Source of the DNA: VXNF01 sp964291305
GTDB taxonomy: Bacteria > Actinomycetota > Acidimicrobiia > Acidimicrobiales > CATQHL01
DNA: 64,000 nucleotides
Assembly: GCA_964291305.2 (NCBI GenBank)
Contig: OZ219783.1
Span: 1,364,001-1,428,000 of the forward strand
Direction of reading: 5' to 3'
Shown: piece after piece, positions 26,401-33,436 of the stretch
Layout of the letters: every line of letters begins with the position of its first letter
How positions within the stretch are numbered: the first letter of the stretch is position 1
The notes under the pieces: model-generated
Told to the model about the DNA's origin: nothing
What the model saw: only the letters and a program-made list of their open reading frames with translations
Databases searched by the model: none
Translations under genes and position numbers: made by a program

Positions 26401-28010
26401 TTGGTGACCTGGGCAAATAGCTGTTGGAAGTAGTCGTACAACAGGCGTGAACGCTTCGACAGCACGGCTATGGGCGTATCTGTGCCCATTGATCCGAGTG
26501 CCTCTTTCCCATCCCGGGCCATGGGAGCTACCAGAACGCGAAGCTCCTCATGGGTATAGCCGAAGGTCAACTGGCGTCGAGGAAGTTGTGGCTCGGCGGC
26601 GCTGCGAGCGGCGGTAACCGGCGGCAAATCCACTAGGCGGACCTGGTTTTGTTCCAGCCAACTGCTATAGGGCCGAGCCGATGCTAAGTCACCTTTGATC
26701 TCGTGATCTCGCACTATGCGCCCCTGAGCGGTGTCCACCAAGAACATCCGTCCCGGCTGCAGGCGGCCCTTCTCAACAACCTTGTCCGGGGCGATATCCA
26801 ACACGCCGACCTCTGAAGCCATCACAACTAGATCGTCGTCGGTAACCCAGTAGCGGCTTGGGCGCAGACCGTTGCGGTCCAAGACGGCTCCGATGACGGT
26901 GCCGTCGGTGAAGGCGATGGATGCTGGACCGTCCCAAGGTTCCATGCGGGAGGCGTGGTACCGGTAGAAAGCCTTCAACTCTGTTGCCATGAACTCATGG
27001 TTCTCCCACGGTTCGGGGATCATCATCAGCACCGCTTCTGGTAAGGAGTATCCGCCGAGGCACAGCAACTCCAGGCATTCATCAAAGCGCGCTGTATCGC
27101 TGGCACCAGGGGTGCAGATCGGGAAGATGCGCTCCAGCGCCCCGGGGGGAAAGTGTGCTGAGGCCAGCAGAGCCTCGCGCGCCCGCATCCAGTTCTGATT
27201 CCCCTGCACGGTGTTGATCTCACCGTTGTGCACAATCATCCGGTAAGGGTGAGCAAGAGGCCAAGAGGGGAAGGTATTAGTGGAAAAGCGGCTGTGGAAC
27301 ATGGCTAGACCGCTGTGGAGCCGCTCGTCTAGTAGGTCCGGATAGAACTGCCGGAGCTGCGAAACCACCAGCATGCCCTTGTAGACAAACGTTCGCGCCG
27401 AAAGGCTCGGGAAGTAGACACCCTCATGGGCGAGACTCATCGCCCCGAGCATTTCGCCGCTAGTCCGTTCCTCGTCGGGGTCCATCTCGTGACGAATGCG
27501 CCGCCGACAGATATAAGCCCGACGATCTAGATCGATACCGCCAAGCCCTTGACCAGCTATGAAAAGCTGCCGAAAATGGGGCATAGTACGCCGCGCCGCG
27601 CTGCCGAGCATGCTCGCATCGGTGGGGAGTTCCCGCCAGCCCAGCACCCTAAGCCCCTCTTCGACGACGATCCGCTCTACGACCGCGCAAGCTTCGGCCG
27701 ACAGCATCTCGTCATGAGGTAGGAAGGCGATGCCAGTGGCGTAGCAACCCGGCTCGGGTAAGTCGAAGCCCACAACCTCCCGAAAGAAGGCATCGGGTAT
27801 TTGAAGCAAGATTCCAGCACCGTCGCCGCTGTTCACCTCGGCTCCGAGAGCACCCCGATGCTCGAGGTTTCCCAGCGAGCAAAGGGCCAGCTCCACGATG
27901 CGATGGCTTGGTCGGCCATACAGATCCACCACGAATCCCACGCCACACGAATCGTGTTCCAACTCGGGCCGGTAGAGCCCCTGCGGCGGAAGGCCAGTAG
28001 TGATAGGCAT
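23409..28010 (-). CDS. gltB: Glutamate synthase (NADPH) large subunit
   Basis: A 1533-residue GOGAT alpha subunit, which makes glutamate from glutamine and 2-oxoglutarate. The class II amidotransferase nucleophile is Cys22 in EHDSCGVGF, so a 21-residue propeptide is presumably removed. Other features are the central domain, the FMN/2-oxoglutarate synthase domain (GEGGEDPRRY, GAKPGEGGQLPGHKVWPWIAEVRHSTPGV in parts), the 3Fe-4S cysteine cluster around CVMMRVCHLDTCPVGIATQ, and the C-terminal beta-helix GXGXG domain (GAGMSGGIAYVYD). ATG 28010 is chosen by the propeptide length; the frame is open for 45 more codons. A pentanucleotide repeat lies directly upstream of the start. Confidence 0.97.
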   Translation of the reverse strand: MPITTGLPPQGLYRPELEHDSCGVGFVVDLYGRPSHRIVELALCSLGNLEHRGALGAEVNSGDGAGILLQIPDAFFREVVGFDLPEPGCYATGIAFLPHDEMLSAEACAVVERIVVEEGLRVLGWRELPTDASMLGSAARRTMPHFRQLFIAGQGLGGIDLDRRAYICRRRIRHEMDPDEERTSGEMLGAMSLAHEGVYFPSLSARTFVYKGMLVVSQLRQFYPDLLDERLHSGLAMFHSRFSTNTFPSWPLAHPYRMIVHNGEINTVQGNQNWMRAREALLASAHFPPGALERIFPICTPGASDTARFDECLELLCLGGYSLPEAVLMMIPEPWENHEFMATELKAFYRYHASRMEPWDGPASIAFTDGTVIGAVLDRNGLRPSRYWVTDDDLVVMASEVGVLDIAPDKVVEKGRLQPGRMFLVDTAQGRIVRDHEIKGDLASARPYSSWLEQNQVRLVDLPPVTAARSAAEPQLPRRQLTFGYTHEELRVLVAPMARDGKEALGSMGTDTPIAVLSKRSRLLYDYFQQLFAQVTNPPLDAIREEIITSVYGWLGPEGNLLDPQPESCRQILIDHPVITNEELARLVDIEQVNPAFSTAVIDCLYPVAEGGPGLHSALVRIRTEVSAAIDAGTNLVVLSDRFSNENLAPVPSLLAVGAVHQHLVSARKRTQVGLVVESGDAREVHHMCLLLGYGATAINPYLALESVADLVESGAHGLGELGVAEAHRRYIQACDKGILKVLSKMGISTVRSYVGAQIFEAVGLGHRLVMDCFTGTISRLGGIGYSHLAREVELRHRLAYAPNPRERAHRDLELGGEYQWRREGEFHLFNPQTVFKLQHATREGRFDIFRQYSQAVDEQAQNLGTLRGLFRLRTEDCDPVPLAEVEPVSQIVKRFATGAMSYGSISAEAHETLAIAMNRIGGKSNTGEGGEDPRRYVPDPNGDFRRSAVKQAASGRFGVTSQYLVEADDIQIKMAQGAKPGEGGQLPGHKVWPWIAEVRHSTPGVGLISPPPHHDIYSIEDLAQLIHDLKNANPRARIHVKLVSELGVGTVAAGVSKAHADVVLISGHDGGTGASPLTSIKHAGTPWELGLAETQQTLLLNNLRDRIVVQVDGQLKTGRDVIIAALLGAEEFGFATAPLVVMGCVMMRVCHLDTCPVGIATQNPELRKKFAGRAEFVVNFMEFVASEVRETLAQLGFRKLTEAVGRADLLDITNAVNHWKAEGLDLSPMFHMPEVSDGSPRHCISAQDHGLARALDNELIRLADAALTKRQPVRIDLPIRNVNRTVGTMLGYEVTRRWGPEGLPDGTIDVRFEGSAGGSFGAFVPRGVTLRLFGDANDYLGKGLSGGRIVARPHRQARFAAEENVLAGNVILYGATSGEVFLRGVVGERFCVRNSGAIAVAEGIGDHGCEYMTGGRAVILGPTGRNFGAGMSGGIAYVYDSDGTFPLRVNREMVALEPLKEEDRSWLTERLRLHHAETESVPAERMLADLEVHLGLFVKVMPQDYKRVLAATEQATRSGRDVQAAIMAAAHD

Positions 28011-28035
28011 CTTGTCTTGTCTTGTCTCGTCTCGT
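28011..28035 (-). repeat. Five tandem pentanucleotides immediately before the gltB start
   Basis: Read on the coding strand the 25 bases are ACGAG ACGAG ACAAG ACAAG ACAAG followed directly by the gltB ATG. The array occupies the Shine-Dalgarno window, so a change in copy number would alter the spacing of the upstream purine-rich elements. If the longer open frame were translated, it would shift that frame. Confidence 0.85.
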
Positions 28036-28229
28036 GGCGGCTCGGGGTGGCTCTTCCTGGCAGCGCGCCATTTCAGCAGGGAAACTCCACCCGGCGCGCC
28101 CAAACCGGCCGGCATCATCGGCGACCGAACCCTGTGGTACCCCACAAGGGCTTTCTATTCTACTAAGAGGCTCCCCTGAGGCCAAGATTGGCCAGTTAGT
28201 TGGACCTTTTGCTTGTTGCTGGGCCTCCT

Positions 28230-29771
28230 TTAGGTGCGACGCAGCACGTGGCGCAGAATTACCGCCGCTCCCAGGAACACTGCAGTGATCTCGAGTCGGC
28301 CGATGATCATGAGAGCAGCCAGCACCAGACGGGCGGGGCGCGAGAAGACCGAAAAGTCGGCCGAAGGGCCAGCTTCACCGAGTGCTGGCCCCATGTTGGA
28401 CATTGCGCTGATGACGCCTGAAGCGCTAGTCACCGGGTCAGCTCCCAGTGCGGCCACGAGCCAGGTTCCGGCACCGAAGGTAATGATGAACAGCGTCCCG
28501 TAGCCCAACACGCGCCCGACTATGCGCTCGGGGATTACCGAACCGCCCAATTTCACCGGCAGCACCGAACGGGGCCGACATGCCTGGCGGGCACTCCGCA
28601 GCGCGTGAGAGCCGGCAATCTGGATGCGGAAAACCTTCATACCTCCGGCCGTAGAGCCAGCTCCCCCGCCGATCAGCATCAGCACCGCCAACACGACTTG
28701 CGCCGGCGGTGTCCAGACAGCGAAGTCGCCGAGTCCGCCAGGTCGAATATTCCCGAACCCACCACTAGAAGCCAGAGTCACGACGCTGAAGAAGCCGTCA
28801 CGCAGCGCCAGGCCCAAAGAGGCACCTTGCCTTAGCCACAACAGCAGCGTTACGACCAGCGTGGCCGCGCCGATGATCTTGAGAAATAGCATCTGGTCAC
28901 TGGCACGCTTATAGGCACGCCAGTCCCCTCTCAGCGCTCGGTAGTGCAAGCTGAAGCTCATAGCCCCAAGAATCAGCCCGGCTGCGACTATCAGCTCGGC
29001 AGCTAAGGAGTCTAGGTAGCCGACCGAGGCAGCGTGCGGGGCAAAACCGCCGGTGGAGGCGGTGGTGAGGGCGTAGGCCACGGCGTCGTAAAGGCCCACT
29101 CCCGGCACCGCGAAGAGCGAGAAAGCGATAGCCGTCGTGAAAATCGCGTAGACCAACCAGAGGCGCTTAGCGGTTCCGCTGATGCGCGGCGCCAGCCGGT
29201 CACTGTCAGGGCCGGGAGCTTCTGCTCGCATGAGCTCCTGGCCGCCTACCCCCAACAGGGGAAGCACGCTGACGGTCAACACGACCATGCCCATCCCCCC
29301 ATACCACTGTGTCAACTGTCGCCAGAACAGGATTCCCCGGTTAGCCGAGTCGAAGTCGGCCAGCACTGTTGAACCCGTACAACTGAAGCCCGAGATGGAT
29401 TCGAAAAGGGCAGAGTCCCAGCGTGTCCAGCCGAAGGTTGCGGCATCCAGCAGGTATGGCAAGGCCCCAAAGAGTGAACAAGCCAGCCAGGTCCAGACGA
29501 CCACGGGGAAAACGTCTGTAGGCCGTACGTCCTTGGGCGGACGGAAACTGCTAGCCAACGAAATCCCCGCGGCGGCGACAATCGCGGCGGCTATGAGCAG
29601 TGGGCGCTGCTCGCTGAAAGCGGTCGAACCCCATCCCACAACAGCCGCTAGGAGCATTCCGGGCACTAAGAACAGCAGGGCTAGCCCCACCACGTGTAGC
29701 GATAAGTTCTGGTGTCGGTGACGCGGCGGGAGCAGAGACAGTTCGGTAACGCCGCGGAGTGCTCGTCTCAT
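28230..29771 (-). CDS. trkH: Trk-type potassium uptake membrane subunit (TrkH, canonical filter)
   Basis: A 513-residue SKT-family K+ transporter subunit with four pore repeats. Filter loops are FSCTGSTV (about residues 130-137), TTASTGGFA, LASSGGFGN and SNMGPAL, all with the expected glycines. Works with the TrkA gating ring encoded two genes upstream. Its ATG overlaps the stop of the preceding trkH paralogue by four bases. It is last in the trkA-trkH-trkH run, followed at 220 bases by gltB. Confidence 0.94.
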   Translation of the reverse strand: MRRALRGVTELSLLPPRHRHQNLSLHVVGLALLFLVPGMLLAAVVGWGSTAFSEQRPLLIAAAIVAAAGISLASSFRPPKDVRPTDVFPVVVWTWLACSLFGALPYLLDAATFGWTRWDSALFESISGFSCTGSTVLADFDSANRGILFWRQLTQWYGGMGMVVLTVSVLPLLGVGGQELMRAEAPGPDSDRLAPRISGTAKRLWLVYAIFTTAIAFSLFAVPGVGLYDAVAYALTTASTGGFAPHAASVGYLDSLAAELIVAAGLILGAMSFSLHYRALRGDWRAYKRASDQMLFLKIIGAATLVVTLLLWLRQGASLGLALRDGFFSVVTLASSGGFGNIRPGGLGDFAVWTPPAQVVLAVLMLIGGGAGSTAGGMKVFRIQIAGSHALRSARQACRPRSVLPVKLGGSVIPERIVGRVLGYGTLFIITFGAGTWLVAALGADPVTSASGVISAMSNMGPALGEAGPSADFSVFSRPARLVLAALMIIGRLEITAVFLGAAVILRHVLRRT

Positions 29772-31291
29772 CTGCCGCTGCGGGCTCCGTTCCCCCGCTC
29801 AGCAGCCAGAACTAGACGGCGAGCAGCGGCTGCGAAGCCGATGATGGCAACAATAAGAGGGAAGAAGGCCAGCCGGCCCAGGATCATTAGGGTTGCCATA
29901 ACCGCACGCTCGATGCCCCCCAGGGTCCCAAGATCGGCACCCGGGGCCGGACCCATGGTTGCAAGTGCGCTAAGTGAAGCGCCCGTGGATTCCCACAGAT
30001 CTCGACCTGCCAAGCTCATAGTAAAGATGCCCGCTACGACGGCGACTGCGAACAAGATTTGATAGCCGTTCAGCAGCGCTAAGGAGCGTTCCGGGACCGA
30101 GCGCTGGCCAATTTTCACCACATGCACCGTCTGTGGATGGATTTCTACGACTAGCTCTCGGTAGGCGTAGCGGGCGGCCGCGATAGCGCGCCGCATCTGG
30201 AATCCGCCCCCCGCGGTTGCTGCCATAGCGCCCGTGGCAATGAGCGCCAATGCCAAAATCTGTGCACCCCAGGGCCAGCCCGCCCAGCCCGGTACTTCAA
30301 ACCCGGTGCTGCTCATGGTGGCGGTGACAGCGAAGGCGCTTCGCCGCAAAGCATGCGCTCCTGCACCGCTCCAGGTCCAGCCCCCCAGCACAACGATGCT
30401 GGCAACTAGGACGATCACGTAAACCTTGAACTCCAAGGAGTGCCGCAGAACTTCGAATCGCCTGCGCACCACCCACCAGAGAGTCATGGCGCTGATCCCA
30501 GCCAGTGCCATAAAGACCGTCGCCACCGACTCCACCGCCAACGAGTCAAAATGGCCCAGACCGTCGACGTGGTTGGCGAACCCCCCTGTAGAGAGAGTGG
30601 TGAAAGCGTAGCTGAAGCTATCCAAAGGCCCCATACCCGCAGCGGCATATGCCGCCGCGCACAACAGCGTGGTGACACCGTAGACAGTGGCTAGCCGGCG
30701 TACCTGGGTTCCGAAAGGCGGGAACGAGGACCGGCCGGGCAAGGCACCGCCATCGCCGGGCAGCGCCAGGATCGGTGCGTAAATCGGGATAGCGGCAGCT
30801 AGCAATATCAGCGCTGCCAGCCCTCCCAACCACTGGGTTAGTGCACGCCAGAGCAACACACCCCCAGGAAGCGACTCTAGACCTTCGAGCACACTGACAC
30901 TGGTAGTGCAAAACCCCGCAATCGATTCCAAGATGGCGTCCGACAGGGAGGTTGTAGCCCCGGAAACGAGGTAGACGATCGTCGATATGGCGATCATCGT
31001 TGCCCAGGCACTACAGGCCGCGGTGAACGTGCCCAGTACCGTGCGATGGCGCGGCTGACGCATGACAACCAAGCCCAACCCACCAGCAGTAACGCAGCTA
31101 GCACCAAGCAGCAGCAGCTCTAGAACAGATCTACCATCCCCGATCCCGACCACGCCAGCCAACAGCAAACCGGCGCCGCAGCTAGCAGTTACAGCCGAAC
31201 AGACCCAACTGCTCAGACCGAGACCCTGGCGGGCACTACTCCAGCTGCCGGAGGATCCACCACTCGCCGGCGGCTCCACCGCGGCTCTCAC
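29768..31291 (-). CDS. TrkH paralogue with altered first selectivity loop
   Basis: A 507-residue TrkH/KtrB-like transporter, tandem to the canonical copy and overlapping it and trkA by four bases at either end. Loops 2-4 are conserved (TLSTGGFAN, MSSTGFEV, ATMGPAPG). The first loop reads GFCTTSVSVL where the neighbour reads GFSCTGSTVL; aligned without gaps, the filter glycine is replaced by serine. In plant HKT transporters a Ser at this loop is linked to Na+ rather than K+ selectivity, so this subunit may differ in ion preference. That is inference by analogy. Confidence 0.9.
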   Translation of the reverse strand: MRAAVEPPASGGSSGSWSSARQGLGLSSWVCSAVTASCGAGLLLAGVVGIGDGRSVLELLLLGASCVTAGGLGLVVMRQPRHRTVLGTFTAACSAWATMIAISTIVYLVSGATTSLSDAILESIAGFCTTSVSVLEGLESLPGGVLLWRALTQWLGGLAALILLAAAIPIYAPILALPGDGGALPGRSSFPPFGTQVRRLATVYGVTTLLCAAAYAAAGMGPLDSFSYAFTTLSTGGFANHVDGLGHFDSLAVESVATVFMALAGISAMTLWWVVRRRFEVLRHSLEFKVYVIVLVASIVVLGGWTWSGAGAHALRRSAFAVTATMSSTGFEVPGWAGWPWGAQILALALIATGAMAATAGGGFQMRRAIAAARYAYRELVVEIHPQTVHVVKIGQRSVPERSLALLNGYQILFAVAVVAGIFTMSLAGRDLWESTGASLSALATMGPAPGADLGTLGGIERAVMATLMILGRLAFFPLIVAIIGFAAAARRLVLAAERGNGARSGR

Positions 31292-32628
31292 TCGAACAGT
31301 TTGCGGGCTGCGGCGACTGCCTTAGGACGGGCGAAGATCACCAGATGATCCTGCGCCTGCAGAGTTGTATGACCGCGCCCGATCATCGAGGAATCGTCGC
31401 GCACCACCGCGGCGATGAGAACCTCCTTCGGCAGGTGAAGATCGCTAATCAGCTTGCCGTCGACGCTGCTGCCCTCAGCCACGGTTAGCTCTAGCACCTC
31501 CACGTCCATGTCCAGATAGGTAGCTACCCGCACGCCGCCACGGATGATGCGGACGACACCGTTGGCGCAGGCCGTACGAGGCGAAAGAGCCCCGTCGATG
31601 CCCAGTGTGCGAAGCAACGGCAGGAACTCCAGACGGTGCAACAGGGCAATTGTTTCGGGCACCCCCATCGACTTGGCGTACAGGCAGGCCAGGATGTTGT
31701 CTTCGTCGTTGCCAGTAACCGCCACCACCGCGTCGTAGTTCCCAACGCCTTCTTCCTCGAGTAGTTCGGCGTCGGTAATATCACCCTCCAAGATCAGCAC
31801 ATCGTCTAGAGCTTCTGCCAGCTCGCGTGCTCGTTCAGGATCCCGTTCCACCAGGGTTACATTGGAGTGCATCTCTACGAGCCGCCTAGCTACCATCGCG
31901 CCAGTACGGCCGCCGCCCAGCAACATCACCTGGTGCGGCCGGCCGTGCAGCAATCCCAGCAGGCGACGTAACTCGCTGGAGGCGCTTCCTAGGCTGACGA
32001 TTCGCACTACGTCACCAGTGCGCAGCGTCATGTCCTTACGCGGAATGATCGTCTTTTCCCCACGCGAAACGGCGCCGATTAGGAAATCCCACTCGGGACC
32101 GTAAGGGGCGAAACACTCCGACAGCGATCGGTTAACTAGTTCAGAGTTCTCACTCAGCACTGTGCCAATGACTGTCACCCGATCATCGGCCAGCATGTTT
32201 ATCTCTGTGGCGCCCGGGTAATCGAGCAGGTGAAGGATCTCCACCGCCGTCTCCTCGTCGGGATCGATAATCACGTCAGCCCCAGCGGCCTTCAGCAAGG
32301 GCTGTGCCGCGGTTCCTTTCATTGCCGGTGCTTCTATTCGGGCGATCGTCCGGCGCACACCGGACTGCCTGGCCAACATGCAGGCCACTAGGTTGACTTC
32401 GTCGTAGGCGGTCACCGCCACGAGTAGCTCAGCTTCCTCGATCCTGGCCGCGGCCAGAACGTCAGGATGTGAGCCGCTGCCTCTAATAACCAGCGCATCT
32501 ATGTGCTGTTCTACCTGCTGGACACGCTCGTGATCCTGTTCGATCACAACCACGTCGTGGTTTTCCTTAGTGAGTCGCTCGGCAACATAGGATCCCACCT
32601 CGCCGGCACCTACTACGACAACCTTCAC
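31288..32628 (-). CDS. trkA: Trk potassium uptake regulatory protein TrkA (two RCK units)
   Basis: A 446-residue cytoplasmic gating protein of Trk systems. It has two Rossmann NAD(H)-binding units (VKVVVVGAGEVGSYVAERL at residues 1-19 and QVMLLGGGRTGAMVARRL about residue 230), each followed by a TrkA_C domain (about 140-215 and 365-445). GTG 32628 is chosen because it directly precedes KVVVVGAGE and has GAGG eight bases upstream; an in-frame extension of 36 residues has no domain content. It is coupled to two trkH genes downstream. Confidence 0.95.
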   Translation of the reverse strand: MKVVVVGAGEVGSYVAERLTKENHDVVVIEQDHERVQQVEQHIDALVIRGSGSHPDVLAAARIEEAELLVAVTAYDEVNLVACMLARQSGVRRTIARIEAPAMKGTAAQPLLKAAGADVIIDPDEETAVEILHLLDYPGATEINMLADDRVTVIGTVLSENSELVNRSLSECFAPYGPEWDFLIGAVSRGEKTIIPRKDMTLRTGDVVRIVSLGSASSELRRLLGLLHGRPHQVMLLGGGRTGAMVARRLVEMHSNVTLVERDPERARELAEALDDVLILEGDITDAELLEEEGVGNYDAVVAVTGNDEDNILACLYAKSMGVPETIALLHRLEFLPLLRTLGIDGALSPRTACANGVVRIIRGGVRVATYLDMDVEVLELTVAEGSSVDGKLISDLHLPKEVLIAAVVRDDSSMIGRGHTTLQAQDHLVIFARPKAVAAARKLFE

Positions 32629-32674
32629 GTCATCTGCCTCAAAGGTCGAGCTGTACTTGATGTCACCGCAGCGG

Positions 32675-33283
32675 TCAGTTCCACGGCACCGAGGCGCCAG
32701 CAAAACGCCGCACGCCAGCTGGCGAGACAAACACATCCACGGCTACATCCTGGGGCCGGCGGCTCAGCTCCGGCTCCCACTGGAAGCGATGCCCAACCCC
32801 CACGAGCAGCGGACCTCGGGGTTGCTGGTGAGCACTGGCCCCGTGGCGATAGGCCAGTGCACGGTCGTAATAACCACGGCCGCGGCCCACGCGGGCGCCG
32901 TCGGGGCCAAACAGAACCCCTGCCAACAAGATGACGTCGTGGCTCAGAACCTCAACCGGTTCGCGCTGCAGCGGCACTGGGATCCCGAAACGCCCTGGTG
33001 TTAGCTCGGAGTCACAGTCCCAGCGTACGAAGACCAGCCGGTCTGCCTCATCTATAACCGGCACAGTGACGGTGGTTCCGTCTGCCCACAGGCGGGCTAC
33101 CACCGGCCAAAGACTGATTTCGCCGTCATCGGCCATGAAGGTGGCGACCACCTGAACCGTTTGCATTTCTGGCAGCCCCCATATATGGGCCGACAACGAA
33201 ACACTGGCGAGTGCCTGAGCCTCGCCCGCAAGGCTGCGGCGCTGGCGACGCGCGCGTGACTGTCGCGTTGATACCTCCACCAA
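32675..33283 (-). CDS. 5-formyltetrahydrofolate cyclo-ligase family protein
   Basis: A protein of about 202 residues in the 5-FTHF cyclo-ligase (YgfA/MTHFS) family, which converts 5-formyl-THF to 5,10-methenyl-THF with ATP. The C-terminal signature GPDGARVGRGRGYYDRALA (about residues 125-143) and GVGHRFQWEPELSRRPQDVAVD are clear; the N-terminal basic helix RQSRARRQRRSL fits. The start is uncertain: TTG 33283 or GTG 33280. It is divergent from the pyrophosphatase and 46 bases upstream of trkA. Confidence 0.9.
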   Translation of the reverse strand: MVEVSTRQSRARRQRRSLAGEAQALASVSLSAHIWGLPEMQTVQVVATFMADDGEISLWPVVARLWADGTTVTVPVIDEADRLVFVRWDCDSELTPGRFGIPVPLQREPVEVLSHDVILLAGVLFGPDGARVGRGRGYYDRALAYRHGASAHQQPRGPLLVGVGHRFQWEPELSRRPQDVAVDVFVSPAGVRRFAGASVPWN

Positions 33284-33436
33284 TTGAACTCTAGCGAGGT
33301 AGCTGTGCGGGGTTGAGGCAGCGGTTGCTTAGCCTGGCGCTGCGGCACAAGAGCTGGGCGAACATCGCGATGCGCCGGTGTCTAGAAGTCGGCTGCTAGC
33401 TTGCGGAAGACTTTTGCCACTGAGGAGGTCACTGCA

